DNA of 64,000 nt from contig NZ_CP108568.1 of NCBI RefSeq assembly GCF_036010485.1, positions 3,246,001 through 3,310,000 of the forward strand, given 5' to 3'. Shown here piece by piece: positions 8,958 through 19,881 of the stretch. Position numbers and translations under genes: made by a program. The notes below the pieces were generated by a model, which saw nothing but the letters and a program-made list of their open reading frames with translations, was not told the origin of the DNA and searched no databases. Within the stretch, counting starts at the first letter, position 1. Every line of letters begins with the position of its first letter. The DNA comes from Streptomyces sp. NBC_01198. GTDB taxonomy: Bacteria; Actinomycetota; Actinomycetes; Streptomycetales; Streptomycetaceae.

Positions 8958-8995
8958 ACTGCGGGGTGCCGGCCCGAAGGCCCGCACCCCGCAGT
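8958..8995. terminator. Strong bidirectional terminator between the hypothetical gene and nuoN
   Basis: Perfect 12-bp arms (ACTGCGGGGTGC, 8958-8969, and its complement 8984-8995) enclose a loop that itself contains GGCC-CGAA-GGCC. After the right arm comes GTGAAAAAG rather than a U-tract. The position between two convergent genes (stops at 8875 and 9021) fits termination for both strands. Confidence 0.75.
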
Positions 8996-9020
8996 CCGTG
9001 AAAAAGCGCGCCCGGCGGGG

Positions 9021-10667
9021 CTACCGCACGAAGACGCCCGCCTTGTCGGCCAGGTCGAGGAAATACTGCGGTGCCAGGCCCAGGACGAGGGTGACCGCGA
9101 CGCCCAGGGCGATGGCCGTGGAGGTCATCACGGACGGGATCGCGACGGTCGGGCCGTCGGGCTTCGGCTCGCTGAAGAACATCAGCACGATCACCCGGAT
9201 GTAGAAGAACGCGGCGATCGCCGACGAGATGACGCCGATGATGACCAGCGGCATCGCGCCGCCCTCGGAGGCCGCCTTGAAGACCGCGAACTTCCCGGCG
9301 AAGCCGGAGGTCAGCGGGATGCCGGCGAAGGCCAGCAGGAAGACCGCGAAGACCGCCGCGACCAGCGGCGACCGGCGGCCCAGGCCCGCCCAGCGCGACA
9401 GGTGCGTGGCCTCGCCGCCCGCGTCGCGGACCAGGGTGACGACGGCGAAGGCGCCGAGGGTCACGAAGGAGTACGCGGCCAGGTAGAACAGGACCGACGA
9501 GATGCCGTCCGGGGTGGTGGCGATGACGCCGGCCAGGATGAAGCCGGCGTGGGCGATGGAGGAGTAGGCCAGCAACCGCTTCACGTCGGTCTGGGTGACC
9601 GCGATGACGGCGCCGGCGAGCATCGTGAGGATCGCGACGCCCCACATGACGGGACGCCAGTCCCACCGCATGCCCGGCAGGACGACGTAGAGCAGCCGCA
9701 GCAGCGCGCCGAAGGCGGCGACCTTGGTGGCGGAGGCCATGAAGCCGGTGACCGGGGTGGGCGCGCCCTGGTAGACGTCGGGCGTCCACATGTGGAAGGG
9801 CACCGCGCCGACCTTGAACAGCAGGCCCATCGCGACCATCGCCAGGCCGATCAGCAGCAGCGCGTCGTTGCCGGTGGTGGAGGCGAGCGCCGGCGTCATG
9901 GTGGCGGTGCCGTCGATGACCGCGGAGATGCCGGAGTACGAGACGGTGCCCGCGTACCCGTAGAGAAGCGCGATGCCGAACAGCAGGAAGGCCGAGGAGA
10001 AGGCGCCGAGCAGGAAGTACTTGACGGCGGCTTCCTGGGACATCAGGCGGTTGCGGCGGGCCAGCGCGCACAGGATGTACAGCGGCAGCGAGAAGACCTC
10101 AAGGGCGACGAACAGCGTCAGCAGGTCGTTGGCGGCCGGGAAGATCAGCATGCCGCCGACCGCGAACATCAACAGCGGGAAGACCTCGGTGCTGGTGAAG
10201 CCGGCCCGCACCGCGGCCTTCTCCTGGTCGCTGCCGGGGACGGCGGAGCCCTGCGCGGCGAAGGAGTCGACCTGGTTGCCGTGGGCGAGCGGGTCGAGCC
10301 GGCGCTCGGCGAAGGTGAAGACCGCCACGATGCCGACCAGCAGGATGGTGCCCTGCAGGAAGAGGGCCGGGCCGTCCACGGCCACCGCCCCCATGGCCGC
10401 GATGTGCGCCTTGGTGGTGCCGTAGCCCTTCTCGGCGAGGGCGACCACCGCGGCGAAGCCCGCCGCGAGGCCGACCACGGCGAGCACGGTCTGCGCGCTG
10501 TAGCGGGACTTCCTCGGCAGGAAGGCCTCGACCAGCACGCCGAGCGCCGCGGCCCCGAAGACGATCAGGACCGGGGCGAGCTGGGCGTACTCGATGTGCG
10601 GGGCGGGGATCTTGTCGGCGACTGGCGCCGCCGTTGTCCACAAGCTGTGGACGGAGGATGCGCTCAC
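9021..10667 (-). CDS. nuoN: NuoN: NADH-quinone oxidoreductase subunit N
   Basis: The last gene of the nuo operon encodes a 548-residue membrane protein with about 14 transmembrane helices. It is one of the three antiporter-like proton-pumping subunits of complex I. The Proton_antipo_M core is clear: KYFLLGAFSSAFLLFG, VGAVPFHMWTPDVYQGAPTPVTGF and VKRLLAYSSIAHAGF. The start is GTG 10667, four bases overlapping the nuoM stop (GTGA), with GGAGG nearby. The open frame continues far upstream inside nuoM on the same strand, but that part is shadow. Confidence 0.95.
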   Translation of the reverse strand: MSASSVHSLWTTAAPVADKIPAPHIEYAQLAPVLIVFGAAALGVLVEAFLPRKSRYSAQTVLAVVGLAAGFAAVVALAEKGYGTTKAHIAAMGAVAVDGPALFLQGTILLVGIVAVFTFAERRLDPLAHGNQVDSFAAQGSAVPGSDQEKAAVRAGFTSTEVFPLLMFAVGGMLIFPAANDLLTLFVALEVFSLPLYILCALARRNRLMSQEAAVKYFLLGAFSSAFLLFGIALLYGYAGTVSYSGISAVIDGTATMTPALASTTGNDALLLIGLAMVAMGLLFKVGAVPFHMWTPDVYQGAPTPVTGFMASATKVAAFGALLRLLYVVLPGMRWDWRPVMWGVAILTMLAGAVIAVTQTDVKRLLAYSSIAHAGFILAGVIATTPDGISSVLFYLAAYSFVTLGAFAVVTLVRDAGGEATHLSRWAGLGRRSPLVAAVFAVFLLAFAGIPLTSGFAGKFAVFKAASEGGAMPLVIIGVISSAIAAFFYIRVIVLMFFSEPKPDGPTVAIPSVMTSTAIALGVAVTLVLGLAPQYFLDLADKAGVFVR

Positions 10668-12259
10668 TTCTTCGCCTCCAGCGCGGGCTTGGGGTCGGTC
10701 TTGTGCACGTCGGAGAGCGTGTGGTGCACCGACGGGTTGACGATGTCGGTGACCGGCTTGGGGTAGACGCCCAGGAAGATCAGCAGGGCGATCAGCGGGG
10801 TGACCACCACCAGTTCGCGGACCTTGAGGTCGGACATGCCCTCGATGCCGGCCTTGACCGGGCCGGTCATGGTGCGCTGGTAGAGCACCAGAACGTAGAC
10901 CGCGGCCAGCACGATGCCCAGCGTCGCCACGATGCCCAGCGCCGGGTAGCGGCTGAACGTGCCGACCAGGACCAGGAATTCGCTGACGAAGGGCGCCAGG
11001 CCCGGCAGCGACAAGGTGGCGAGGCCGCCGATCAGGAAGGTGCCGGCCAGCACCGGGGCGACCTTCTGCACGCCGCCGAAGTCCGCGATGAGCCGCGAGC
11101 CGCGCCGGGTGATCAGGAAGCCGGCCACCAGCATCAGGGCGGCGGTCGAGATGCCGTGGTTGACCATGTAGAGCGTCGCGCCGGACTGGCCCTGGCTGGT
11201 CATGGCGAAGATGCCCAGGATGATGAAGCCGAAGTGCGACACGGACGCGTACGCGATGAGCCGCTTGATGTCGCGCTGCCCTATGGCCAGCAGGGCGCCG
11301 TAGACGATGCTGATCAGCGCGAGCACCAGGATCACCGGGGTCGCCCACTTGGACGCCTCAGGGAAGAGCTGGAGGCAGAAGCGCAGCATCGCGAAGGTGC
11401 CGACCTTGTCGACCACCGCGGTGATCAGGACGGCGACCGGCGCGGTCGACTCGCCCATCGCGTTGGGCAGCCAGGTGTGCAGCGGCCACAGCGGGGCCTT
11501 CACCGCGAAGGCGAAGAAGAAGCCGAGGAAGAGCCAGCGTTCGGTGGACGTCTCGATGTGCAGCTTGCCGGACGCCCGGGCCGACAGGATCTCCTGGAGC
11601 GAGAAGGTGCCGGTGCCCAGCTGGTGGGCGGTCACGGTGTAGAGGCCGATGACCGCGGCCAGCATGATCAGGCCGCCGGCCAGGTTGTAGAGCAGGAACT
11701 TGACCGCCGCGTACGAGCGCTGCCGCCCGGCCTCCTCCTCGCCGCCCGCGTGGGCGCGGTCGCCGAAGCCGCCGATGAGGAAGTACATCGGGATGAGCAT
11801 CGCTTCGAAGAAGATGTAGAAGAGGAAGACGTCGGTGGCCTCGAAGGACAGCACCACCATCGCCTCGACCAGCAGGATCAGCGCGAAGAAGCCCTGGGTG
11901 GGCCGCCAGCGCCGGTTGGGGTTGACGTCTTCGAGGGGGTCGGCGTCGTGCCAGCCGGCCAGCATCACGAACGGGATGAGCAGCGCCGTCAGCGCCACCA
12001 TCACCGCGGCGATGCCGTCGACGCCCAGCTCGTAGCGCAGCCCGAAGTCCTTGACCCAGGCGTGCGACTCGGTCAGCTGGTAGCGGGCGCCGTCCGGGTC
12101 GAACCTGACCAGGACCACGGCCGCGAGCACCAGTGTCGCGACCGCGAAGAGCAGAGCCGTGTACTTGGCGGCGGCCTTCCGCGCCGCGGGCACCGCGGCG
12201 GTGACGACCGCACCGGCGGCCGGGACCACGGCGGTCACGGTGAGGAGAGGAAAGGACAT
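10664..12259 (-). CDS. nuoM: NuoM: NADH-quinone oxidoreductase subunit M
   Basis: A 531-residue multi-pass membrane subunit of complex I in the proton-translocating arm. Motifs include YIFFEAMLIPMYFLIGGFG, KAPLWPLHTWLPNAMGESTAPVAV (the conserved Lys/His channel helix) and IKRLIAYASVSHFGFI. The ATG at 12259 is two bases after the nuoL stop. The stop overlaps the nuoN GTG, implying translational coupling. The C-terminus is a short lysine-rich tail. Confidence 0.96.
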   Translation of the reverse strand: MSFPLLTVTAVVPAAGAVVTAAVPAARKAAAKYTALLFAVATLVLAAVVLVRFDPDGARYQLTESHAWVKDFGLRYELGVDGIAAVMVALTALLIPFVMLAGWHDADPLEDVNPNRRWRPTQGFFALILLVEAMVVLSFEATDVFLFYIFFEAMLIPMYFLIGGFGDRAHAGGEEEAGRQRSYAAVKFLLYNLAGGLIMLAAVIGLYTVTAHQLGTGTFSLQEILSARASGKLHIETSTERWLFLGFFFAFAVKAPLWPLHTWLPNAMGESTAPVAVLITAVVDKVGTFAMLRFCLQLFPEASKWATPVILVLALISIVYGALLAIGQRDIKRLIAYASVSHFGFIILGIFAMTSQGQSGATLYMVNHGISTAALMLVAGFLITRRGSRLIADFGGVQKVAPVLAGTFLIGGLATLSLPGLAPFVSEFLVLVGTFSRYPALGIVATLGIVLAAVYVLVLYQRTMTGPVKAGIEGMSDLKVRELVVVTPLIALLIFLGVYPKPVTDIVNPSVHHTLSDVHKTDPKPALEAKK

Positions 12260-12261
12260 GA

Positions 12262-14166
12262 TCAGACCGCCCTCATGAGAAGGGTCGCGGCGACCAGCAC
12301 CGCGGTGCCGCCGAGCATCGAGACGGCGTACGAGCGGACGTAGCCGTTCTGCAGCCTGCGGAGCCGGCCGGACAGGCCGCCGACGGAGGCGGCGGTGCCG
12401 TTGACGACACCGTCGACCAGCGAGTGGTCGAGGTAGACCAGCGAGCGGGTGAGGTGTTCACCGCCGCGGACCAGGACGACGTGGTTGAAGTCGTCCTGCA
12501 GCAGGTCGCGGCGGGCCGCCCGGGTCAGCAGCGAGCCGCGCGGGGCGACCGCGGGGACGGACCTGCGCCCGTACATCAGCCAGGCGAGGGCGACACCGAC
12601 GACCAGCACCACCAGGGTGGCGGCGGTGACCGTGCCGGCGCTGACCGGCGAGTCCCCCTCGCTGTGGCCGGTGACCGGCTCGAGCCAGTGCACGAAGCGC
12701 GAGTTGAGGCTGAAGAAGGCGCCGGCGAAGACCGAGCCGAAGGCCAGGATGATCATCGGGATGGTCATCGAGGACGGGGACTCGTGCGGGTGCGGCTCGT
12801 GGCCCTCGGCGTCCGGCTGCCAGCGCTTCTCGCCGAAGAAGGTCATCAGCATCACGCGGGTCATGTAGAACGCGGTGATCGCCGCGCCCAGCAGGCCCGC
12901 GCCGCCCAGGATCCAGCCCTCGGTGCCGCCCTTGGCGAAGGCGGCCTCGATGATCTTGTCCTTGGAGAAGAAGCCGGACAGCCCGGGGAAGCCGATGATC
13001 GCCAGGTAGCCGAGGCCGAAGGTGACGAAGGTGATCGGCATGTACTTGCGCAGGCCGCCGTAGTGGCGCATGTCGACCTCGTCGTTCATGCCGTGCATGA
13101 CCGAGCCTGCGCCCAGGAAGAGCCCGGCCTTGAAGAAGCCGTGGGTGACCAGGTGCATGATCGCGAAGACGTAGCCGATCGGGCCGAGCCCGGCAGCCAT
13201 GATCATGTAGCCGATCTGCGACATCGTCGAGCCGGCCAGCGCCTTCTTGATGTCGTCCTTCGCGCAACCGACGATCGCACCGAAGAGCAGGGTGACCGCG
13301 CCGACGGTGACCACCGCGGTCTGGGCGGCGGGCGCCGCGTTGAAGATGGCGCCCGAGCGGGTGATGAGGTAGACGCCGGCGGTCACCATGGTCGCCGCGT
13401 GGATGAGGGCCGAGACCGGGGTCGGGCCCTCCATCGCGTCGCCGAGCCAGGACTGCAGCGGCACCTGCGCCGACTTGCCGCACGCGGCGAGCAGCAGCAT
13501 GAAGCCGATGCCGGTGACGGTCGCGTGCTGGGTGGCGGACGCCTGCTGCGCCTGCGGCAGGACCTGGCTGAAGGCGAACGAGCCGAAGGTGGTGAACATC
13601 AGCATGATCGCCACCGACAGGCCGATGTCGCCGACCCGGTTGACGATGAAGGCCTTCTTCGCCGCGGTCGCCGCGCTCGGCTTGTGCTGCCAGAAGCCGA
13701 TCAGCAGATACGACGCCAGGCCGACGCCCTCCCAGCCGGCGTACAGCAGGAAGTAGTTGTCGGCCACCACCAGCAGCAGCATCGCCGCGAGGAACAGGTT
13801 GAGGTAGCCGAAGAAGCGGCGGCGGCGCTCGTCGTGCGCCATGTAGCCGATCGAGTAGATGTGGATCAGGGTGCCCACACCGGTGATCAGCAGCACGAAC
13901 GTCATCGACAGCTGGTCCAGCTGGAAGCCGACGTCGGCCTGGAAGCCGTCCACCGGCACCCAGGTGAACAGGTGCGAGTGCAGGGCGCGGGCGTCGGCGT
14001 CCTTGCCCAGCATGTCGGCGAAGAGGACCGCGCCGAAGACGAAGGAGAGCAGCGCGAGCAGCGTGCCGAGCCAGTGGCCGACGCGGTCGAGCCGCTTGCC
14101 GCCGGTCAGCAGGACGCCCGCGCCGAGCAGCGGCGCCGCGACGAGCAGTCCGATCAGGGTTTCCAC
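12262..14166 (-). CDS. nuoL: NuoL: NADH-quinone oxidoreductase subunit L
   Basis: A 634-residue membrane subunit, the distal antiporter-like pump with the long lateral helix. Clear segments are [61 protein letters not shown] and [17 protein letters not shown]. The start is taken as GTG 14166 ([15 protein letters not shown]), 14 bases after the nuoK stop, with AGGGG about ten bases upstream. The longer open frame has no complex I likeness. A hydrophilic, His-rich loop near residue 480 (GHEPHPHES) is unremarkable for actinomycetes. Confidence 0.95.
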   Translation of the reverse strand: METLIGLLVAAPLLGAGVLLTGGKRLDRVGHWLGTLLALLSFVFGAVLFADMLGKDADARALHSHLFTWVPVDGFQADVGFQLDQLSMTFVLLITGVGTLIHIYSIGYMAHDERRRRFFGYLNLFLAAMLLLVVADNYFLLYAGWEGVGLASYLLIGFWQHKPSAATAAKKAFIVNRVGDIGLSVAIMLMFTTFGSFAFSQVLPQAQQASATQHATVTGIGFMLLLAACGKSAQVPLQSWLGDAMEGPTPVSALIHAATMVTAGVYLITRSGAIFNAAPAAQTAVVTVGAVTLLFGAIVGCAKDDIKKALAGSTMSQIGYMIMAAGLGPIGYVFAIMHLVTHGFFKAGLFLGAGSVMHGMNDEVDMRHYGGLRKYMPITFVTFGLGYLAIIGFPGLSGFFSKDKIIEAAFAKGGTEGWILGGAGLLGAAITAFYMTRVMLMTFFGEKRWQPDAEGHEPHPHESPSSMTIPMIILAFGSVFAGAFFSLNSRFVHWLEPVTGHSEGDSPVSAGTVTAATLVVLVVGVALAWLMYGRRSVPAVAPRGSLLTRAARRDLLQDDFNHVVLVRGGEHLTRSLVYLDHSLVDGVVNGTAASVGGLSGRLRRLQNGYVRSYAVSMLGGTAVLVAATLLMRAV

Positions 14167-14180
14167 TTCTCGCAGCCCCT

Positions 14181-14480
14181 CTACAGCTTCATGAGATTGG
14201 CGTCGTCGACCGAGGCCGAGTGGCGGGAACGGAAGATCGACACGATGATCGCGAGCCCGACCACGACCTCGGCGGCGGCCACGACCATCGTGAAGAACGC
14301 GATGACCTGCCCGTCGAGGTTGCCGTGCAGCCGGGAGAAGGTGACGAACGCCAGGTTGCAGGCGTTCAGCATCAGCTCGACGCACATGAAGACGACGATC
14401 GCGTTGCGCCGGATGAGCACCCCGGCGGCGCCGATGGTGAACAGCAGCGCGGACAGGTACAGGTAGTTGGCCGGATTCAC
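14181..14480 (-). CDS. nuoK: NuoK: NADH-quinone oxidoreductase subunit K
   Basis: A 99-residue protein with three transmembrane helices and the conserved membrane glutamates in [16 protein letters not shown] and [14 protein letters not shown], needed for proton transfer in complex I. GTG 14480 overlaps the nuoJ stop as GTGA. Length is exactly that of the family. Confidence 0.96.
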   Translation of the reverse strand: MNPANYLYLSALLFTIGAAGVLIRRNAIVVFMCVELMLNACNLAFVTFSRLHGNLDGQVIAFFTMVVAAAEVVVGLAIIVSIFRSRHSASVDDANLMKL

Positions 14481-15364
14481 TTGGCGCCCTCCTCGGCCCG
14501 GTCGTTGTGCTCGGCCCGCTCGACCGGTCCGGCCGGTCCGACCGCGGGACGGTCGCCCTCGCGGCCGAGCCACCGCTCGGAGGTCAGTTCCAGGTCGGCG
14601 AGCCGCCGCATGGCGTCCCCCGACACGTCGCGGATCTGGCCGCGGTCGCGGAGCGTGGAGCTGACCGACAGCTCCGAGATCGTGCCGTCGGGCAGCAGGG
14701 CGGGGATGTCCACCGCGTTGTGCCGGGCGTAGGTGCCCGGCGCGGGCAGCGGGGTGACCTGGCGGCCCTCGCGGACCCGGGTCTCGGACAGCTCGCGCTG
14801 GGTGCGGCGCTCCTCGGTGCGCTCCCGGTGGGTGAGCACCATCGCGCCGACGGCGGCGGTGATCAGCAGGGCGCCGGTGATCTCGAAGGCCCACACGTAC
14901 TTGGTGAACAGCAGGTGCGCCAGGCCCTGGACGTTGCCGCCGTCCACGGTGTTGGCCTGGCCGAGGCCGGTGAAGGTGTGCAGCGAGGCGTTGGCGATGC
15001 CGGCGATGAGCAGGATGCCGAAGCCGAGCCCGCACACCGCGGCCATCACCCGCTGGCCCTTGAGCGTCTCCTTCAGGGAGTCCGCCGCGGTGATGCCGAC
15101 CAGCATGACCACGAAGAGGAACAGCATCATGATCGCGCCGGTGTAGACGACGATCTGGACGACGCCCAGGAAGTACGCGCCCTGCGCCAGGTAGAAGACC
15201 GCCAGGATGATCATCGTGCCGGCCAGCGACAGGGCGCTGTGGATGGACTTCTTCATCAGGACCGTGCCCAGGGCGCCGAGCACGGCGACCGTGCCCAGGA
15301 TCCAGAACTGCACGGCCTCACCGGTGGAGGTCTGCGAGGCGGCGGCGGCCGCGAGCGGCATCAT
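14477..15364 (-). CDS. nuoJ: NuoJ: NADH-quinone oxidoreductase subunit J
   Basis: A 295-residue complex I membrane subunit with five helices in its first 170 residues ([42 protein letters not shown] is the signature region, split across two helices). The remaining 120 residues form a hydrophilic, charged extension typical of actinomycete NuoJ. Two adjacent ATGs are available (15364 and 15361). The first gives an ATGA overlap with the nuoI stop, as seen at most junctions here. Confidence 0.95.
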   Translation of the reverse strand: MMPLAAAAASQTSTGEAVQFWILGTVAVLGALGTVLMKKSIHSALSLAGTMIILAVFYLAQGAYFLGVVQIVVYTGAIMMLFLFVVMLVGITAADSLKETLKGQRVMAAVCGLGFGILLIAGIANASLHTFTGLGQANTVDGGNVQGLAHLLFTKYVWAFEITGALLITAAVGAMVLTHRERTEERRTQRELSETRVREGRQVTPLPAPGTYARHNAVDIPALLPDGTISELSVSSTLRDRGQIRDVSGDAMRRLADLELTSERWLGREGDRPAVGPAGPVERAEHNDRAEEGAK

Positions 15365-16020
15365 GCCTCGGCCCCCGTTCCCGCCGGAGCGGAACCGCCC
15401 GGGGCGGTGATCTCGGTGTCGGCCGTCCCCGCCGCCGGCTCGCCGGGCAGCGCCACCGTCTCGTCGGGCTTCTCGCCCTTGGAGACCGCGACCTGCCGTA
15501 CGGTGCCGGGCGCGGCCTCGGTGACCAGGCCGCGGTAGTAGTCGCCCTCGTCCATGCCGGGGAAGATCGAGTGCGGCGACTCGACCATGCCCTCCTCCAG
15601 GCCGGACAGCAGCTGCTCCTTGGTGAAGATCAGCGACTCGCGGGTCCGGTCGGCGAGCTCGTACTCGTTGGTCATGGTCAGCGCGCGGGTCGGGCACGCC
15701 TCGATGCACAGCCCGCACAGGATGCAGCGGGCGTAGTTGATCTGGTAGACGCGGCCGTAGCGCTCACCCGGGGAGTAGCGCTCCTCCTCGGTGTTGTCCG
15801 CGCCCTCCACGTAGATCGCGTCCGCCGGGCAGGCCCACGCGCACAGCTCGCAGCCGACGCACTTCTCCAGGCCGTCCGGGTGACGGTTGAGCTGGTGGCG
15901 GCCGTGGAAGCGCGGCGCTGTGGGCTTCTTGTACTCGGGGTACTGCTCGGTGAGCCGCTTCTTGAACATGGCCTTGAAGGTCACGCCGAAGCCTGCGACC
16001 GGGCCGAGGAACTCAGGCAT
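15361..16020 (-). CDS. nuoI: NuoI: NADH-quinone oxidoreductase subunit I (two 4Fe-4S)
   Basis: A 219-residue peripheral-arm subunit carrying two tetranuclear clusters (N6a/N6b). Cysteines are at 54, 57, 60, 64 ([12 protein letters not shown]) and 99, 102, 105, 109 ([12 protein letters not shown]). The C-terminal 60 residues are Ala/Gly/Pro-rich and look like a non-conserved tail. Its ATG (16020) overlaps the nuoH stop by eight bases. Confidence 0.96.
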   Translation of the reverse strand: MPEFLGPVAGFGVTFKAMFKKRLTEQYPEYKKPTAPRFHGRHQLNRHPDGLEKCVGCELCAWACPADAIYVEGADNTEEERYSPGERYGRVYQINYARCILCGLCIEACPTRALTMTNEYELADRTRESLIFTKEQLLSGLEEGMVESPHSIFPGMDEGDYYRGLVTEAAPGTVRQVAVSKGEKPDETVALPGEPAAGTADTEITAPGGSAPAGTGAEA

Positions 16021-17404
16021 CGCCGTCCTCCTGCTTCTCCTGCTCCGGGGCGTCCTGGCCGGATGCGCCGACGAGTTGGGGCTGCGCCCGGCTGGGGCGG
16101 CGCGGCACCCGCTGCACCTGCTGCCCTGGCAGCGGGGGTACGGGGTAGCCGCCGGCCATCGGGTCGAACGTGTCCGGTGGGGCCAGCGGACCGTCCTCGC
16201 CGGGCTTCTGCTTGTCCTCGCGATCCCTGAACATGTCCGCGAGCAGCGAGATCAGCAGCAGCACGAGCACCGCGCCCGCGACGTACAGCACGATCTTGGT
16301 GAAGTCGTAGTTCTCGTTGCGCATCGCGCGCACCGCGGCCACCAGCATCAGCCAGACCATCGAGATCGGGATGAGCACCTTCCAGCCGAGCTTCATCAGC
16401 TGGTCGTAGCGCACCCGGGGCAGGGTGCCGCGCAGCCAGATGAAGAAGAACAGCAGCAGCTGGACCTTGACCACGAACCAGAGCATCGGCCACCAGCCGT
16501 GGTTGGCGCCCTCCCAGAAGGTGCTGACCGGCCAGGGGGCCCGCCAGCCGCCGAGGAAGAGGGTGGTCGCGACCGCGGAGACCGTCACCATGTTGACGTA
16601 CTCGGCCAGCATGAACAGCGCGAACTTGATCGAGCTGTACTCGGTGTTGAACCCGCCGACCAGGTCGCCCTCGGACTCGGGCATGTCGAAGGGGGCGCGG
16701 TTGGTCTCGCCGATCATCGTGCAGATGTAGACCAGGAACGACACCGGCAGCAGGATCACGTACCAGCGGTCGTGCTGGGCGCTGACGATGGTCGAGGTCG
16801 ACATCGAGCCGGAGTAGAGGAAGACCGCGGCGAAGGACAGGCCCATCGCGATCTCGTAGGAGATCATCTGGGCCGACGCGCGCAGCCCGCCGAGCAGCGG
16901 GTACGTCGAGCCGGACGACCAGCCGGCCAGCACGATGCCGTAGATGCCGACCGAGGCGGTCGCCAGGATGTAGAGGATGCCGATCGGCAGGTCGGTGAGC
17001 TGCAGCGCGGTGCGCTGCCCGAAGATGGACACCTCGTTGTCGGCCGGGCCGAAGGGCACCACCGCGAAGGCCATGAAGGCGGGGATCGCCGCCACGATCG
17101 GGGCGAGGACGAACACCACCTTGTCGGCCCGCTTGACGGTGACGTCCTCCTTGAGCATCAACTTCACACCGTCGGCGAGCGACTGGAGCATGCCCCAGGG
17201 CCCGTGCCGGTTGGGGCCGATACGCAGCTGCATCCAGGCGACGACCTTGCGCTCCCACACGATGGAGAACAGCACGGTCAGCATCGCGAAGGCGAAACAG
17301 AAGACGGCCTTGAGCAGGATCAGCCACCACACGTCGCTGCCGAAGAACGACAAATTCTCCGTGGTGGCGGCCAGCTGGCTGGCGCCGGCGATCTGGGCGC
17401 TCAT
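16013..17404 (-). CDS. nuoH: NuoH: NADH-quinone oxidoreductase subunit H
   Basis: A 463-residue membrane subunit with eight core helices that helps form the quinone-binding site. Signatures are [48 protein letters not shown] and [20 protein letters not shown] proline-rich cytoplasmic tail of about 70 residues follows the last helix, an actinomycete trait. ATG 17404 overlaps the nuoG stop as ATGA. Confidence 0.96.
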   Translation of the reverse strand: MSAQIAGASQLAATTENLSFFGSDVWWLILLKAVFCFAFAMLTVLFSIVWERKVVAWMQLRIGPNRHGPWGMLQSLADGVKLMLKEDVTVKRADKVVFVLAPIVAAIPAFMAFAVVPFGPADNEVSIFGQRTALQLTDLPIGILYILATASVGIYGIVLAGWSSGSTYPLLGGLRASAQMISYEIAMGLSFAAVFLYSGSMSTSTIVSAQHDRWYVILLPVSFLVYICTMIGETNRAPFDMPESEGDLVGGFNTEYSSIKFALFMLAEYVNMVTVSAVATTLFLGGWRAPWPVSTFWEGANHGWWPMLWFVVKVQLLLFFFIWLRGTLPRVRYDQLMKLGWKVLIPISMVWLMLVAAVRAMRNENYDFTKIVLYVAGAVLVLLLISLLADMFRDREDKQKPGEDGPLAPPDTFDPMAGGYPVPPLPGQQVQRVPRRPSRAQPQLVGASGQDAPEQEKQEDGDA

Positions 17405-19881
17405 GAGGACACCTCCGCGGAGATCGCGACGACCTGCCCGGGGCGGGCGCCCACGTCTGAGGCGACGCCGGAGCCGATCGAGTTGAGCGGGAGCCAGACC
17501 ACCCGGTCGGGCATCGGGGTGACGGCCAGCGGCAGCGTGGTGGTGCCCGCCGGGCCGGTGACGGTGAGCGGTGCGCCGTCCTCGGCGCCCAGCTCGGCGG
17601 CGGTCGCGGCGGACAGCCGGGCCACCGCCGCGTGCCGGGTGGCGGCCAGCGCGTCGTCGCCGTCCTGCAGCCTGCCCTGGTCGAGCAGCAGCCGGTGTCC
17701 GGCGAGCACCGCCTGACCGGACTCGGGCCGCGGCAGCGGCACCGAGGACTCCAGCGGCGCGGGGCCGTAGGAGCCCGACCACCCGGACAGGGCGTCCAGT
17801 TCGGCGCGCGCGGACCTTACGTCGGACAGGCCGAGCTTCACGTCGAGCGCGTCGGCCAGCATGGTCAGCACCCGGGCGTCGGGGTGCTGCTGCCGGTTGA
17901 CGGCCTGGTCGGGCTTGATGGCGGCCTCGAACATCCGCACCCTGCCCTCCCAGTTGAGGAACGTGCCGGCCTTCTCGGCGACCGCGGCCACCGGCAGCAC
18001 CACGTCGGCGCGCTCGGTCACCTCGCTCGGCCGCTGCTCCAGGCTGACGACGAAGCCGACCGCGTCCAGGGCCGCGCGGGCGCGGGCCGGGTCCGGCAGG
18101 TCGGCGACCTCGACCCCGCCGACGAGCAGCGCGCCCAGCTCGCCGGTGGCGGCAGCCTCCAGGATCTCGGCGGTGTCCCGCCCGAACCGGCCGGGCAGCG
18201 TGGGCAGTCCCCACACCCGGGAGACCTCGTCGCGGGCCCGCGGGTCGGTGACCGGGCGCCCGCCGGGCAGCAGCCCGGGCAGCGCGCCGGCCTCGACCGC
18301 GCCGCGCTCACCGGCCCGGCGCGGGATCCACGCCAGGGCGGCGCCGGTGGCGGTGGCCAGCCGGATCGCCGCGGTGAGCCCGCCGGGAACGGCGGCCAGC
18401 CGCTCGCCGACCAGGATGACGGCGCCCGCGGTACGCAGCGCGTCCGCTGCCTGCCGTCCGGCCTCGTCCAGGCCGATCTCGCCGGCCAGCGCGTCCATCC
18501 ACTCCGGTTCCGTGCCGGGTGCGGCGGGCAGCAGGATGCCGCCGGCCTTCTCCAGCCCGCGGGTGGTGTGGGTGGCCAGCGCGTACGTCTGCTGCTTGCG
18601 CTTGCGGTGGGCCTTGCGGAGCCGCAGGAAGACCCCGGGGGCCTCCTCCTCGGCTTCGAGGCCGGCCAGCAGGACCGCGGGGGCGGCCTCCAGCGCGGTG
18701 TTGGTGATCCCGCTGGTGTCCAGGTCCAGTCCGCGCCCGGCGACCGCGGCGGCCAGGAAGTCGGCCTCCTCGGCGGAGTGCGGGCGGGCCCGGAAGTCCA
18801 CGTCGTTCGTGCCGAGCACGACCCGGGCGAACTTGGCGTAGGCGTAGGCGTCCTCGACGGTGAGCCGCCCGCCGGGCAGCACCGCGGCCCGGCCGTGCGC
18901 CGCGGTCAGCCCGGCCGCGGCGGCGGCCAGCGCCTCGGGCCAGGACGCGGCGACCAGTTCACCGGCGGCGTCGCGCACCAGCGGGTGGGTCAGCCGCTCG
19001 GGCCGCTGGGCGTAGCGGAAGCCGAAGCGGCCCTTGTCGCACAGCCACTCCTCGTTGACCTCGGGGTCGTTCGAGGCGAGCCGCCGCATGACCTTGCCGC
19101 GCCGGTGGTCGGTACGGGTGGCGCAGCCGCCCGCGCAGTGCTCGCACACCGACGGCGACGACACCAGGTCGAAGGGCCGGGAGCGGAAGCGGTACGCGGC
19201 CGAAGTCAGCGCGCCGACCGGGCAGATCTGGATGGTGTTGCCGGAGAAGTACGACTCGAAGGGGTCGCCCTCACCGGTGCCGACCTGCTGCAGCGCCCCG
19301 CGCTCCAGCAGCTCGATCATCGGGTCGCCGGCCACCTGGTTGCTGAACCGGGTGCAGCGGGCGCACAGCACGCACCGCTCGCGGTCGAGCAGCACCTGGG
19401 CGGAGATCGGCACCGGCTTGGCGAAGGTGCGCTTCTTGCCCTCGAAGCGGGTGTCCGGGTCGCCGACCTGCATCGCCTGGTTCTGCAGCGGGCATTCGCC
19501 ACCCTTGTCGCACACCGGGCAGTCCAGCGGGTGGTTGATCAGCAGCAGCTCCATCACCCCGCGCTGCGCCTTCTCGGCGACCGGCGAGGTCAGCTGGGTG
19601 CGCACCACCATGCCGTCGGTGCAGGTGATGGTGCAGGACGCGACCGGCTTGCGCTGGCCCTCGACCTCGACGATGCACTGCCGGCAGGCACCGGCCGGGT
19701 CCAGCAGCGGGTGGTCGCAGAACCGCGGGATCTCGATGCCGAGCAGTTCGGCGGCCCTGATCACCAGCGTGCCCTTGGGCACCGAGATGGGGATGCCGTC
19801 CACGGTGACGGAGACCAGGTCCTCCGGCGGCACCGCGGGCTGCCCCGCGCCGGAGGACGCACTGCTTGTGGTGACGGTCAC
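17401..19881 (-). CDS. nuoG: NuoG: NADH-quinone oxidoreductase subunit G
   Basis: An 826-residue iron-sulfur subunit. The N-terminal ferredoxin-like domain has the 2Fe-2S pattern ([15 protein letters not shown] and a later CT). Next are the His/Cys-ligated and [10 protein letters not shown] 4Fe-4S motifs, then the molybdopterin-oxidoreductase-like domain beginning [21 protein letters not shown]. The latter half is Ala-rich and degenerate, as in other actinomycete NuoG proteins. The start GTG 19881 overlaps the nuoF stop (GTGA). A slightly later in-frame GTG is also possible. Confidence 0.95.
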   Translation of the reverse strand: MTVTTSSASSGAGQPAVPPEDLVSVTVDGIPISVPKGTLVIRAAELLGIEIPRFCDHPLLDPAGACRQCIVEVEGQRKPVASCTITCTDGMVVRTQLTSPVAEKAQRGVMELLLINHPLDCPVCDKGGECPLQNQAMQVGDPDTRFEGKKRTFAKPVPISAQVLLDRERCVLCARCTRFSNQVAGDPMIELLERGALQQVGTGEGDPFESYFSGNTIQICPVGALTSAAYRFRSRPFDLVSSPSVCEHCAGGCATRTDHRRGKVMRRLASNDPEVNEEWLCDKGRFGFRYAQRPERLTHPLVRDAAGELVAASWPEALAAAAAGLTAAHGRAAVLPGGRLTVEDAYAYAKFARVVLGTNDVDFRARPHSAEEADFLAAAVAGRGLDLDTSGITNTALEAAPAVLLAGLEAEEEAPGVFLRLRKAHRKRKQQTYALATHTTRGLEKAGGILLPAAPGTEPEWMDALAGEIGLDEAGRQAADALRTAGAVILVGERLAAVPGGLTAAIRLATATGAALAWIPRRAGERGAVEAGALPGLLPGGRPVTDPRARDEVSRVWGLPTLPGRFGRDTAEILEAAATGELGALLVGGVEVADLPDPARARAALDAVGFVVSLEQRPSEVTERADVVLPVAAVAEKAGTFLNWEGRVRMFEAAIKPDQAVNRQQHPDARVLTMLADALDVKLGLSDVRSARAELDALSGWSGSYGPAPLESSVPLPRPESGQAVLAGHRLLLDQGRLQDGDDALAATRHAAVARLSAATAAELGAEDGAPLTVTGPAGTTTLPLAVTPMPDRVVWLPLNSIGSGVASDVGARPGQVVAISAEVSS